Of a DNA stretch of 64,000 nt, positions 35,292-44,405 are shown piece after piece. A program made the translations under genes and the position numbers. The notes beneath the pieces are model-generated. The model did no database searches. It was not told where the DNA came from and was given only the letters and a program-made list of their open reading frames with translations. The DNA is from Parasedimentitalea maritima (GTDB taxonomy: Bacteria; Pseudomonadota; Alphaproteobacteria; Rhodobacterales; Rhodobacteraceae), in the NCBI RefSeq assembly GCF_005771405.1, contig NZ_VAUA01000008.1, positions 124,001-188,000 of the forward strand, given 5' to 3'. Every line of letters begins with the position of its first letter. The first letter of the stretch is position 1.

Positions 35292-36217
35292 AAACTTTGA
35301 TCGCCGTCCTGACCGTTCTCTCTGTAATTATCGCTTTTTGGTATGCGGCTTGTTTGCCAATGAATATCAAAGGTGTCCTGACTGAAGCCGAACGCGCTGG
35401 CGCCGAAGTCACTCCAGCAGGCGCAAAAGAACGTCGGGACTTGGGAGAGTTTGGACTGGTGCTGGACAATAGCTTTGCTATCCCGGCTACTTGGGCACAG
35501 GATCGACCACGGCTGCCTGCTCCGCATCAGGTTGCGCAGGAATTGTGGAAGACGACTGGTGCAATGGTACTGAAAGGGAAAATGATGTCCAAGCGCAGCC
35601 TGTTTTATCACGGCTGGGTGACGCTGAGTGCCACATTGCTGGGCTTTGCCATTGGTACCGGGCTGGGTATTTTGCTGGCGGTGGGAATTGTGCATTCGCG
35701 CGTTATGGATATGTCAGTGATGCCCTGGGCTATTGTCAGCCAGACCATTCCGATCATTGCGCTGGCGCCGATGATTATCGTGGTGCTCTATTCGATCGGC
35801 GTACAAGGGATACTTCCCAAGGCGATAATCTCGGCCTATCTTAGCTTCTTCCCGGTTGTGGTTGGCATGGTCAAAGGCCTGCGCAGCCCGGATGGGATGC
35901 AGCTGGATCTGCTGCGTACCTATAATGCCAGCACCAATCAGGGGTTCTGGAAGCTGCGGCTGCCTGCTTCGATGCCTTATCTGTTTGCGTCGCTGAAGAT
36001 TGGTATCGCTGCCTCGTTAGTCGGCGCAATTGTAGGCGAATTGCCAACAGGTGCGGTAGCTGGATTGGGTGCGCGACTGTTGGGTGGTAGTTACTATGGG
36101 CAGACTGTGCAGATCTGGTCGGCGCTTTTTGCTGCGGCCATTCTGGCGGCCTGTCTGGTGGCACTGTTGGGATTGATTGAGCGATCCGTTCTGAAACGGA
36201 TGGGGATGGGCGCATGA
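35288..36217 (+). CDS. ABC transporter permease (pyrimidine locus)
   Basis: A 309-residue inner-membrane permease. It has an N-terminal helix, a ~70-residue extracytoplasmic loop, and then five or six hydrophobic segments including the EAA-type loop around NQGFWKLRLPASMPYLFASLK and GAIVGELPTGAVAGLG. This is the BPD/SsuC-type fold. ATG 35288 overlaps the GNAT stop; its own stop overlaps the next permease start by 4 bases, indicating coupling. It presumably pairs with the downstream permease. Confidence 0.9.
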   Translation: MKTLIAVLTVLSVIIAFWYAACLPMNIKGVLTEAERAGAEVTPAGAKERRDLGEFGLVLDNSFAIPATWAQDRPRLPAPHQVAQELWKTTGAMVLKGKMMSKRSLFYHGWVTLSATLLGFAIGTGLGILLAVGIVHSRVMDMSVMPWAIVSQTIPIIALAPMIIVVLYSIGVQGILPKAIISAYLSFFPVVVGMVKGLRSPDGMQLDLLRTYNASTNQGFWKLRLPASMPYLFASLKIGIAASLVGAIVGELPTGAVAGLGARLLGGSYYGQTVQIWSALFAAAILAACLVALLGLIERSVLKRMGMGA

Positions 36218-37059
36218 TCTTGGTTATCTTAGCAGTTCTCGTCTGGTGTGGCGGCTGGTGGTTGAACAGTCGTCTGGCCAATGGGTCTCATGCGGCAACA
36301 CGTGAGGTGCAGCTCCTGGTCCCAGTGATTTTCGGCTTCACATTGGTGATGGTTTGGCAACTGCTTGTTCGCGGGCTTATGGTGCCTTTGGTCATCTTGC
36401 CAGCGCCAACTGATATCGCATCAGCCTTTGGCGCAAATCTGTCCAAGCTGTGGGAAGATTTCTTGCAGACCTTCGTGAAGGGTGCACTGAGTGGCTATGT
36501 GATTGGTTGCTCGGCGGCGTTCCTGATGGCAATAGTGATGGACCGTAGTGATTTCCTGCGCCGCGGGCTGCTGCCGGTGGGCAACTTTGTGGCTGCCTTG
36601 CCGATTGTCGGAACTGCACCAATTTTGGTGATGTGGTTTGGTTTTGACTGGCACTCCAAGGCGGCTGTTGTTGTGGTGATGGTGTTCTTTCCGGTACTGG
36701 TGAACACTGTGGCCGGCCTGCGCGAAACCAGCGCCATGCAGCGGGACCTGATGCAGACCTATGCCGCCAGCTACTGGCAGAGCTTTTTCAAGCTGCGCCT
36801 TCCGGCGGCGTTGCCGTTTATCTTCAATGGTCTGAAAATTTCGACCACGCTCGCATTGGTTGGTGCGATTGTGGCTGAGTTTTTCGGATCTCCGACGGTC
36901 GGCATGGGATTTCGGATTTCCACCAGCGTTGGGCAATTGGCACTGGATATGGTTTGGGCTGAGATTGTCGTGGCCGCACTCGCCGGGTCGTTGTTCTACG
37001 GGGTGGTGGCTATGGTCGAGAAGTCGTTGACCTTTTGGCACCCGTCACAACGGCGTTGA
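36214..37059 (+). CDS. ABC transporter permease (pyrimidine locus, second)
   Basis: A 281-residue permease homologous to the one before it, with the same EAA loop (YWQSFFKLRLPAALPFIFNG) and GAIVAEFFGSPTVGMGF. Six to seven hydrophobic segments. It makes a heteromeric channel with the upstream gene; that arrangement is common in THI5/riboflavin/pyrimidine-precursor importers. A RutR-like box follows about 130 bases after the stop, before the binding-protein gene, giving that gene its own control. Confidence 0.9.
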   Translation: MILVILAVLVWCGGWWLNSRLANGSHAATREVQLLVPVIFGFTLVMVWQLLVRGLMVPLVILPAPTDIASAFGANLSKLWEDFLQTFVKGALSGYVIGCSAAFLMAIVMDRSDFLRRGLLPVGNFVAALPIVGTAPILVMWFGFDWHSKAAVVVVMVFFPVLVNTVAGLRETSAMQRDLMQTYAASYWQSFFKLRLPAALPFIFNGLKISTTLALVGAIVAEFFGSPTVGMGFRISTSVGQLALDMVWAEIVVAALAGSLFYGVVAMVEKSLTFWHPSQRR

Positions 37060-37191
37060 AAAAGAGATACTGCAGCGCCTTGGAGGAGGGGACTGCAGAA
37101 CCGGTTGGGCGCTCCGGAGCCGTTTTATGGCTGAGCGTGCCCAAAATTCGGGCAGGGCAAAAGTCGCCTTGCTGAAAGAACAAGAAAAACT

Positions 37192-37207
37192 TTGAACGGA
37201 TGGTCAA
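37192..37207. promoter_or_regulatory. RutR-like operator upstream of the binding-protein gene
   Basis: TTGAACGGATGGTCAA fits the box TTGACCA-NN-TGGTCAA with a perfect right half and 11 of 14 positions overall. It is 43 bases upstream of the substrate-binding-protein start. A further half-site-like TTGACCA lies at 37,221-37,227. Confidence 0.68.
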
Positions 37208-37249
37208 ATTCTTGCAAGCTTTGACCATAATCACAGGGAGTAACTACCA

Positions 37250-38233
37250 ATGAAACACATTTTGACAGCCGCCGCTCTGGCGCTGAGTGCTGCTGGCACC
37301 GCGCAGGCAGCCGACGAGGTTCGCCTGCAGTTGCAATGGGTGACACAGGCACAATTCGCTGGCTACTATGTCGCTCTGGACAAAGGATTCTATGGCGAAG
37401 AAGATCTGGACGTCACCATCCTGCCGGGTGGCCCGGACATTGCCCCGCCTCAGGTGCTTGCTGGTGGCGGCGCTGACGTAATGCTGAATTGGATGCCTTC
37501 GGCACTGGCTGCGCGTGAAAAAGGCCTGCCTGTGGTGAACATCGCCCAGCCTTTCAAAACCTCGGGACTGATGCTGACCTGCTGGAAAGACACCGGCATC
37601 ACCAGCCCGGCGGATTTCAAGGGTAAGACAATTGGTGTGTGGTTCTATGGCAATGAGTACCCCTTCCTGAGCTGGATGAGCAAAGAGGGCATCAGCACCG
37701 ATGGTGGTGAAGATGGTGTGACCGTACTGAAGCAGGGTTTCAACGTTGACCCACTGCTGCAGCGTCAGGCTGACTGTATTTCCACAATGACCTACAACGA
37801 ATACGGTCAGGTTCTGGATTCTGGTGTGTCTGAGGACGAACTTGTGACCTTCAAGTATGAAGACCAGGGGGTAGCAACGCTGGAAGACGGTATCTATGCG
37901 CTAGAAGCCAATCTTGAAGATCCGGCATTCCAGGACAAAATGGTTCGGTTTGTACGGGCGTCGATGAAGGGGTGGAAATATGCAGAAGCCAACCCCAGCG
38001 AGGCCGCTGACATCGTATTGGACAACGATGCATCTGGTGCACAAACCGAGGCACATCAGCAGCGCATGATGGCGGAAATTGCCAAATTGACCGCTGGCAG
38101 CAACGGGTCTCTGGATCCTGCAGACTTTGACCGCACCGTGTCTACATTGCTCGGCGGTGGGTCGGACCCCGTGATTACTAAGGTACCGGAAGGAGCCTGG
38201 ACTCATTCCATCACAGATGCTGCACTGAACTGA
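37250..38233 (+). CDS. THI5/NMT1-like ABC transporter substrate-binding protein
   Basis: A 327-residue exported protein with a clear signal peptide (MKHILTAAALALSAAGTAQA). The mature start VRLQLQWVTQAQFAGYYVAL, with DKGFYGEEDLDVTILPGGPD, matches the THI5/NMT1-like binding-protein group, members of which bind pyrimidine precursors of thiamin, riboflavin and nucleobases. Later segments are VLAGGGADVMLNWMPSALAAR and KGKTIGVWFYGNEYPF. It has its own RutR-like box and a strong terminator after it, so it can be expressed at higher level than the membrane parts. Confidence 0.92.
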   Translation: MKHILTAAALALSAAGTAQAADEVRLQLQWVTQAQFAGYYVALDKGFYGEEDLDVTILPGGPDIAPPQVLAGGGADVMLNWMPSALAAREKGLPVVNIAQPFKTSGLMLTCWKDTGITSPADFKGKTIGVWFYGNEYPFLSWMSKEGISTDGGEDGVTVLKQGFNVDPLLQRQADCISTMTYNEYGQVLDSGVSEDELVTFKYEDQGVATLEDGIYALEANLEDPAFQDKMVRFVRASMKGWKYAEANPSEAADIVLDNDASGAQTEAHQQRMMAEIAKLTAGSNGSLDPADFDRTVSTLLGGGSDPVITKVPEGAWTHSITDAALN

Positions 38234-38267
38234 AACTAATCATAAACTGAGTAGTTTCAAATCGAAT

Positions 38268-38300
38268 TGCCCCGCCGTGTTTCCTCACGGCGGGGCATTT
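38268..38300 (+). terminator. terminator after the pyrimidine binding protein
   Basis: A perfect 12-bp stem (TGCCCCGCCGTG / CACGGCGGGGCA) with a 6-base loop and short T tail, 34 bases after the stop. It closes the pyrimidine locus. Confidence 0.88.
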
Positions 38301-38439
38301 GTTAAAAATCAACAAAATTTAGCTATTTGATTCAGTGCACCCTTGAGTTGCTAAAGATGAGTCCTAGATACGTTTAGGGTAGAGCGAACCATATTGTTCG
38401 CCTGAACTCGGGAAGTCTTTCAGCCCAGAAGGGGGAAGC

Positions 38440-39525
38440 ATGTCCGACTGGAAGCGATCCAGTGTCTGTCTTTGCCATTCCAGCACAAGCACTGGTAGTG
38501 ATTTTTGCCTACGCTCGGCTGTTCGGAAACATAATCCAGCTGTTGACGTTTATCATTCAACAGCCGGGGAAACAGCATTGCCGCTCTTGGGACTATGCGA
38601 AGCAGCAATCGAAGAGCGGAAATCAGATCAGCGAACTCACGTTTTGATATTGCATACTGAGGCCGGGCATTCTGATGTGAGCCAGGCGGAGTGGTTTGAC
38701 AATACAGCATGGGTACATGCGGTTCAAATATGTGACTTAGAGCGGATTAGCCATGTGGACCTGTTGTTGACCTTAGCACTGGGGTTTGACTTTGTGCTTC
38801 TACAGAAACTGCCACTTGGGCATGCCGCGGCTGATCAAAGTAGAGAAGTTGAACTGGCTCAAATGATGGGAGGTGAAAGGCGGCTGGAGCTGTTTGTGTC
38901 CCAGTTGGAGCTCCGCAATTCTATGGCGGAACTGCCTAGGGCTGGCGGACGTTGGCCCTATAAAAGGCCCGTTCTAGGCCCAAACCGCCGCGCAACGGCG
39001 CGGGCGTGTGCGACGGTATTGATGCCAACGGTGCATCAGCCATTGAACCTTCCGCAGGATGCGCCCTACGGAACAGTCGAACTGGATTTGTCAGCTTGCA
39101 CCATGTGTCAAAGTTGCGTGTGGTTATGCCCAACCGATGCGCTATCGATTGGCGAGCATAAGTGTGAGCTGGTCTTCGTAGAAAGCCATTGCATCCAATG
39201 TGGGATGTGCAAGTCCATCTGTCCCGAGGATGCGCTAAAATTAAGACCTAGGATTGATCCACAACCAAGTGCGGACACACAACAAATATTGCATCAGGTT
39301 GAGCCATTTAAATGTACATCCTGTGGTGTGCCTTTTGTTGCAAAATCTATGATGGACAGATTGTTAGCCCGGATTTGGGGGCGCAAGGGGGTGCAGGCTT
39401 CGGAGGACGTCCAGGAATTGATCCCCCTGTGTCATTCCTGTCAAATTCAGAAACAACAAGGCGGCAACACAAAGCGCGCGCCGATGATGATCAAAGCGGG
39501 GCAGGTGTCGCGGCAACCGCTATAG
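38440..39525 (+). CDS. 4Fe-4S dicluster protein, dehydrogenase-associated type
   Basis: A 361-residue protein from ATG 38440, preceded by GGGGGAAGC. The C-terminal half has two bacterial ferredoxin motifs (CTMCQSCVWLCPTDAL and CIQCGMCKSICPEDAL) and a third cysteine pair (FKCTSCGVPF, then PLCHSCQI). The N-terminal half is a degenerate SVCLCHSSTSTGS region followed by a domain like that of Fe-S proteins found beside formate dehydrogenases and TorD chaperones. No such partner lies here, so its electron partner is unknown. Cytoplasmic. Confidence 0.83.
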   Translation: MSDWKRSSVCLCHSSTSTGSDFCLRSAVRKHNPAVDVYHSTAGETALPLLGLCEAAIEERKSDQRTHVLILHTEAGHSDVSQAEWFDNTAWVHAVQICDLERISHVDLLLTLALGFDFVLLQKLPLGHAAADQSREVELAQMMGGERRLELFVSQLELRNSMAELPRAGGRWPYKRPVLGPNRRATARACATVLMPTVHQPLNLPQDAPYGTVELDLSACTMCQSCVWLCPTDALSIGEHKCELVFVESHCIQCGMCKSICPEDALKLRPRIDPQPSADTQQILHQVEPFKCTSCGVPFVAKSMMDRLLARIWGRKGVQASEDVQELIPLCHSCQIQKQQGGNTKRAPMMIKAGQVSRQPL

Positions 39526-39542
39526 TGGTTAGAAACTGAGTA

Positions 39543-40043
39543 TCAGTTCTGTTCTAAAAAACCGCCATAAAGCCCTTGTTTGAAAATTAGTCCCTTTCCA
39601 GGCCGGGTTGTGGCTGACAGAACTTCCCCTATCAGGATCGAATGATCTCCGCCTGGGTGGCGGGCAAAATGGCGGCAATCAAACCGTGCAATGCAATCAG
39701 GTAGTGTTGGAGTACCCACTGCGTTGGGCTGCCAGCTTACCGGTTCAAAATCTTCACCGTTGCGAGCAAAATGCTTGGCCAGATCAAGTTGATTTTCGCC
39801 CATAATATGAATGGTGAAATGGTCTGCATCTATAAAGGCGTTGTGGCGAAGCGAGTTCTTTGCCGGGCACCACAACAGTAAAGGGGGATCCATCGACACT
39901 GAGGTGAAACTATTTGCTGTGATGGCCAAAGGGCCACGGGGCGTCAGAGTTGTTACAACCGTGACGCCAGTGCCAAAACAGCCCAGTGCATCACGGTAAG
40001 CACGGACGGTGTCGGGTCCGGGCGTAAAATTGGATTCGGACAT
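39543..40043 (-). CDS. flavin reductase family protein (RutF-like)
   Basis: A 166-residue flavin-reductase-like FMN-binding split-barrel protein. It starts at MSESNFTPG (40043); a longer frame to 40103 was rejected. Typical segments are FGTGVTVVTTLTPRGPLAITANS, FTSVSMDPPLLLWCPAK, NAFIDADHFTIHIMGENQ and the C-terminal HSILIGEVL with GLIFKQGLYGGF. It would supply reduced flavin to a partner monooxygenase; RutF does this for RutA, but rutA is absent here. A perfect 7-2-7 palindrome lies 43 bases upstream of its start. Confidence 0.88.
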   Translation of the reverse strand: MSESNFTPGPDTVRAYRDALGCFGTGVTVVTTLTPRGPLAITANSFTSVSMDPPLLLWCPAKNSLRHNAFIDADHFTIHIMGENQLDLAKHFARNGEDFEPVSWQPNAVGTPTLPDCIARFDCRHFARHPGGDHSILIGEVLSATTRPGKGLIFKQGLYGGFLEQN

Positions 40044-40085
40044 GCCGCGCGCTCTTCTTTGGTTCCACCAGCTGACCTGACATGA

Positions 40086-40101
40086 GGACAAAGGTTTGTC
40101 C
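40086..40101. promoter_or_regulatory. perfect 7-2-7 palindrome upstream of the flavin reductase gene
   Basis: GGACAAAGGTTTGTCC is a perfect inverted repeat with the same 7-2-7 spacing as the RutR boxes but a different half-site. It may be the operator of another TetR-type repressor for the flavin reductase gene. Confidence 0.45.
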
Positions 40102-40124
40102 ACTATATTGCGGCTGATGCCAAT

Positions 40125-40150
40125 ACGGCCCCCATCAGTGTGGGGGCCGT
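40125..40150 (-). terminator. hairpin after adk
   Basis: A perfect 10-bp stem (ACGGCCCCCA / TGGGGGCCGT) with a 6-base loop lies just beyond the adk stop on the minus strand. No strong T tract follows on either strand, so it is a probable but imperfect terminator. Confidence 0.6.
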
Positions 40151-40155
40151 CAGCG

Positions 40156-40839
40156 TTAATTCATAGCTTGAGTTGTCAATGTAGCCATTGCTGCGGCAAT
40201 GGCGCTGATCTCACCCATTGCATCTACTGACTTCAGCACATCTTTGCCTTGGTAATAGGCAATCAAGGGTGCAGTTTGCGCGTGGTAAGCTTCCAGGCGC
40301 GATCCGACCGTTTCAGCGTTGTCGTCCGCGCGACGCTTCATCTGGGTGCTACCGCATTTGTCACAGGTGTCAGCCTTTGCCGGCGCCTTGAACGTGTCAT
40401 GATATCCTTCCCCGCAGCCGCCACAGGTGAAGCGACCAGAAATCCGGGTGACCATCGCAGCATCATCCACTTCGAGGCTGATCGCTGCATTGATCTGTTG
40501 GCCAGATTCGTCCAACAGATCATCCAGCGCCTGAGCCTGTACCGTGGTGCGTGGGAAGCCATCAAGGATGACACCCTTTGCGCAGTCATCGGCATTCAGC
40601 CGGTCTCGCAGAATGTCGATGACAATTTGGTCACTCACCAAATCGCCAGCTTCCATAACCGCCTTGGCTGCCTTGCCAGCTTCGGTGCCTTGGGCTACGG
40701 CGGCGCGAAGAAGGTCACCCGTGGATAGTTGAACCAGACCAAAACGCTCTTCTAGCATTCTAGCTTGGGTTCCTTTTCCAGCACCGGGTGGGCCGAGCAA
40801 GATTAGAACCGCGGGTGAAGTAATAACTTCCGCATCCAT
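40156..40839 (-). CDS. adk: adenylate kinase
   Basis: Adenylate kinase interconverts AMP + ATP and 2 ADP. The protein has P-loop GPPGAGKGTQ, an AMP-binding segment LSTGDLLRAAVAQGTEAG, and a zinc-type LID domain with CGGCGEGYHDTFKAPAK and CDKCG (four cysteines). The start at 40839 (MDAEVITSP) lies 6 bases after GGAGG; the ATG at 40845 directly abuts that site and is less likely. It immediately follows acs on the same strand (10 bases), which makes sense because AMP released by acetyl-CoA synthetase must be recycled by adenylate kinase. Confidence 0.96.
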   Translation of the reverse strand: MDAEVITSPAVLILLGPPGAGKGTQARMLEERFGLVQLSTGDLLRAAVAQGTEAGKAAKAVMEAGDLVSDQIVIDILRDRLNADDCAKGVILDGFPRTTVQAQALDDLLDESGQQINAAISLEVDDAAMVTRISGRFTCGGCGEGYHDTFKAPAKADTCDKCGSTQMKRRADDNAETVGSRLEAYHAQTAPLIAYYQGKDVLKSVDAMGEISAIAAAMATLTTQAMN

Positions 40840-40849
40840 ACTCATCCTC

Positions 40850-42808
40850 CTATTTTCCGGACCGATTGGCGATCAAATCATCAACCACCGACGGGTCGGC
40901 AAGTGTCGATGTGTCCCCAAGGCTGCCAAAGTCGTTCTCAGCGATTTTACGCAGGATCCGGCGCATGATCTTGCCTGAACGCGTTTTGGGCAGGCCAGGG
41001 GCCCATTGGATTACGTCTGGGCTGGCAATCGGGCCGATCTCTGTGCGCACCCAAGTCCGCAGCTCTTTCAACAGGGCGTCGCTGGGTTCGGCATCATTCA
41101 TCAGGGTGACGTAGCAGTAGATACCCTGACCTTTGATGTCATGTGGATAGCCGACCACTGCGGCTTCGGCGACGGCGACATGTGCAACCAGTGCGCTTTC
41201 GACCTCGGCAGTCCCCATACGGTGACCGGAAACGTTGATTACATCGTCAACACGACCGGTGATCCAATAGTCCCCATCCGCATCGCGTTTACAGCCATCA
41301 CCCGTGAAGTAATAGCCTTTGTAGTCCGCGAAATAGGTTTTCTGGAACCGCTCGTGATCGCCCCAGATTGTGCGCATTTGACCAGGCCAGCTGTCTTTGA
41401 TGCAAAGGACACCATCGACATCATTGCCTTCAATCTCTACGCCGGATTGCGGATCAAGTACGACGGGCACAATACCAAAAAACGGTTTCATTGCTGACCC
41501 GGGCTTCATCGCATGGGCACCAGGCAAGGGGGTCATCAAATGGCCACCGGTTTCAGTCTGCCACCAGGTGTCAACAATCGGGCAACGCCCGCCGCCGATT
41601 ACCTCGTTGTACCAGTTCCAGGCTTCGGGATTGATCGGCTCACCCACGGTCCCCAGAGTGCGCAAGCTGGACAGGTCGCATTTTTCAACCCATTCATTGC
41701 CTTGCCCCATGAGTGCACGCAGTGCGGTGGGGGCGGTGTAGAATTGGTTGACCTTGTGCTTTTCGCAGACCTGCCAGAACCGGCTGGCGTCGGGGTAGGT
41801 GGGTACACCTTCGAACATCAGTGTGGTGGCACCATTGGCCAGCGGGCCGTAGACAATATAGCTGTGCCCCGTGACCCATCCAACATCAGCCGTACACCAG
41901 TAGACATCGCCATCGTGGTAATCAAAAGTGATTTCGTGGGTCATGGCCGCATAGACCAAATAGCCACCTGTGGTGTGAACCACGCCCTTGGGTTGACCGG
42001 TTGAACCCGAGGTATAAAGGATGAACAGCGGATCTTCGGCGTTCATCTCGACTGGTGCAAAACTATCGTCGGCCGCGGCAGACAATGCGTTGTAATTGTA
42101 ATCACGGCCCTCAATCCAAGTGGTTTGGCCACCTGTACGTTTGACCACCAGACACTTCACGTCTTCCTTACAGTGCAACAACGCTGCATCAGCATTGGAT
42201 TTCAACGGTGTTTGACGTCCGCCGCGTGGGGCGTGGTCCGCTGTGATGACAACCTTTGCATCGGAGCCGTTTACCCGCGCTGCCAGGGCGTCGGGACTGA
42301 AGCCTGCAAAAACAATCGAGTGAATCGCGCCAATACGGGCACAGGCCAGCATGGCGTAGGCAGCCTCTGGGATCATCGGCATATAGATAATGACACGGTC
42401 GCCCTTAGTCACACCCATCGAGGTCAAAACATTGGCCATCCGGCATACAGAGCCGTGCAGCTGCTTGTAAGTGATGTTCTGGGCTGGCTCGTCTGGATTG
42501 TCAGGCTCAAAAATAATTGCGGTCTGATCACCACGGGTCGCAAGATGGCGGTCGATGCAATTGGCGCTCACGTTCAGCGCGCCATCTGAGTACCAGTTGA
42601 TCGAGACCTCGCCAAAATTGTAGTTGACGTCTTTCACCTGGCTATAGGGCTTAATCCAATCAATGCGCTTTCCCTGTTCGCCCCAAAACGCATCAGGATC
42701 GGTAATCGAGGCCGCATACATCTGTTCATATCCGGCAGCATCAACATGCGCACGGGCAACGGTTTCGGCCGACGGCGGATAAACGACACTCTCGTGTTGC
42801 GTGGTCAT
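40850..42808 (-). CDS. acs: acetyl-CoA synthetase (AMP-forming)
   Basis: Acs activates acetate to acetyl-CoA through acetyl-AMP. The 652-residue enzyme has the AMP-binding signature [19 protein letters not shown], the acetyl-pocket Trp region [16 protein letters not shown], the hinge/A8 segment [20 protein letters not shown] and the acetylation/catalytic Lys motif [15 protein letters not shown]. Length is normal. The adk gene follows on the same strand, an arrangement that couples AMP production with recycling. Confidence 0.97.
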   Translation of the reverse strand: MTTQHESVVYPPSAETVARAHVDAAGYEQMYAASITDPDAFWGEQGKRIDWIKPYSQVKDVNYNFGEVSINWYSDGALNVSANCIDRHLATRGDQTAIIFEPDNPDEPAQNITYKQLHGSVCRMANVLTSMGVTKGDRVIIYMPMIPEAAYAMLACARIGAIHSIVFAGFSPDALAARVNGSDAKVVITADHAPRGGRQTPLKSNADAALLHCKEDVKCLVVKRTGGQTTWIEGRDYNYNALSAAADDSFAPVEMNAEDPLFILYTSGSTGQPKGVVHTTGGYLVYAAMTHEITFDYHDGDVYWCTADVGWVTGHSYIVYGPLANGATTLMFEGVPTYPDASRFWQVCEKHKVNQFYTAPTALRALMGQGNEWVEKCDLSSLRTLGTVGEPINPEAWNWYNEVIGGGRCPIVDTWWQTETGGHLMTPLPGAHAMKPGSAMKPFFGIVPVVLDPQSGVEIEGNDVDGVLCIKDSWPGQMRTIWGDHERFQKTYFADYKGYYFTGDGCKRDADGDYWITGRVDDVINVSGHRMGTAEVESALVAHVAVAEAAVVGYPHDIKGQGIYCYVTLMNDAEPSDALLKELRTWVRTEIGPIASPDVIQWAPGLPKTRSGKIMRRILRKIAENDFGSLGDTSTLADPSVVDDLIANRSGK

Positions 42809-43318
42809 CCTGGGTCCCTCCCTAATATTTTATCAGCTTACCAATCGACCGCCAATGAGCGGGGCTGGCAAACCGTTTCCATCCTCGGCGACGATCATAG
42901 AGCAGGTTGAAAATATGTGAATAAGCGACGGGAAAATAACGATTTGCTTGTAAACGATTTTCCGATGATTTCACTTATCTGTAAACAAAATTTACAAAGT
43001 GAAGAAATTTCCATGGTTTGCTAAATAATTACCTGTCAATGAAATCTGGGGAATCTGTTTTACAGCATTTACTCCACTAAGCCGTGGCTGGGTAAGAAAC
43101 TGCAACCAAGCCGTGTGACATATTGTACGGGCTTATAGCTTCATTAGTTAGCTCAGAGGTTTATCTGCAAAAAAATTCAGCGAGTCGCAGGTGTTTGACC
43201 GACATTTGGCGGCAGTGCATTTACTTTCAGTAGTTTCCCGGGCTTGGCAGCGGCTTGGCTAGTCGTTAGCTTACCCTCAAGCGCCCCACTATGAGGGTTC
43301 AAACCGGGAGAAAAAACT
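42809..43318. other. intergenic control region between acs and dctP
   Basis: About 510 gene-free bases between the divergent acs and dctP genes. The region is AT-rich around 42,930-43,050 and holds a clear inverted repeat at 42,980-42,996 (listed separately). I see no small gene or RNA. It should contain the promoters of both acs-adk and dctPQM. Confidence 0.6.
42980..42996. promoter_or_regulatory. inverted repeat TGTAAA-N5-TTTACA upstream of acs
   Basis: TGTAAACAAAATTTACA is a 6-bp inverted repeat with a 5-base spacer, about 170 bases upstream of acs; another TGTAAAC occurs at about 42,950. The geometry suits a dimeric regulator. Which one is unknown. Confidence 0.4.
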
Positions 43319-44329
43319 ATGAATAAGATGTTGACCGCGGCCGTGATGGCCACAGCGGGATTTTCTGTTGCCTCTGAAGTTGCAGCCACTGAGTGGAATG
43401 TATCTGTTTGGGGTAAGCGTCGGGCCTTTACCGAGCATGTTGAGCGCCTTGCTGAGCTGGTTAGCGAAAAAACCAATGGTGAGTTCACTTTGAACATCTC
43501 ATATGGTGGTCTGTCCAAGAACAAAGAAAACCTGGACGGTATTTCCATTGGTGCCTTTGAAATGGCGCAGTTCTGTGCTGGCTACCACCGTGACAAGAAC
43601 CCAACAATTACTGTGCTGGAACTGCCGTTTCTGGGTGTGAATACACTCGAAGAAGAAGTTGCGGTAGCCAATGCAGTATATGCGCATCCTGCAGTTCAGG
43701 CCGATCTGGCACGCTGGAATGCGAAACTGCTGATGACCTCACCGATGCCTCAGTATAATCTGGTCGGTACGGGTGATCCGCGCGATAGCCTGGCCGCGTT
43801 CAAAGATATGCGGGTCCGTGCCACTGGCGGTATCGGCAAAGCCTTTGCTGCTGTGGGTGCGGTTCCGACTTCGGTTACAGCAACCGAAGCCTACAACGCG
43901 ATGGAATCAGGTGTTGTTGACACCGTTGCGTTTGCCCAGCATGCGCATCTGGCCTTTGGTACAATCAATCGTGCTGATTGGTGGACTGCGAACCTGAACC
44001 CCGGCACCGTGAACTGCCCAGTTGTGGTCAACACAGATGCCTATGACATGCTGAGTGATTCTGAGCGTGAAGCGCTGGACAGTTCTGTTAGCGAATCCAT
44101 CGACCATTACCTGGCCAACTATGGCGAACTGCTTGCCAAGTGGGATGATGTCCTGGTCGAAAAAGGCGTGACCAAGGTCGAAATTTCCGAAGACCAACTG
44201 GCCGAGTTCCGCACTGTGGCTGCTGACCCGATCCGCGAGCAGTGGATCGCGGACATGTCTGCTCAAGGCATTCCTGCGCAAGAACTGTATGATCTGGTGA
44301 TGGATACACTGGCTGCTGAACGCAAGTAA
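43319..44329 (+). CDS. dctP: TRAP transporter substrate-binding protein DctP
   Basis: A 336-residue periplasmic binding protein with a signal peptide (MNKMLTAAVMATAGFSVASE region). The DctP fold is seen in FTEHVERLAELVSEKTNGEF, LELPFLGVNTLEEE, MRVRATGGIGKAFAAVGAVP (with the conserved Arg that contacts carboxylates) and VVNTDAYDMLSDSEREAL. The ligand is likely an organic acid. A hairpin separates it from dctQ, often used to allow excess binding protein over the permease. Confidence 0.92.
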   Translation: MNKMLTAAVMATAGFSVASEVAATEWNVSVWGKRRAFTEHVERLAELVSEKTNGEFTLNISYGGLSKNKENLDGISIGAFEMAQFCAGYHRDKNPTITVLELPFLGVNTLEEEVAVANAVYAHPAVQADLARWNAKLLMTSPMPQYNLVGTGDPRDSLAAFKDMRVRATGGIGKAFAAVGAVPTSVTATEAYNAMESGVVDTVAFAQHAHLAFGTINRADWWTANLNPGTVNCPVVVNTDAYDMLSDSEREALDSSVSESIDHYLANYGELLAKWDDVLVEKGVTKVEISEDQLAEFRTVAADPIREQWIADMSAQGIPAQELYDLVMDTLAAERK

Positions 44330-44346
44330 GCGGTTAAACATGACCA

Positions 44347-44374
44347 AGGCCGGGCAGCAGTGCCCGGCCTTTTT
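44347..44374 (+). terminator. hairpin between dctP and dctQ
   Basis: A perfect 10-bp stem (AGGCCGGGCA / TGCCCGGCCT) with a 4-base loop followed by TTTT. Since dctQM continue on the same strand, it probably works as a partial terminator. Confidence 0.75.
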
Positions 44375-44405
44375 GGTTTCTAAAATATAGGTAAGGATCT
44401 GTCCC

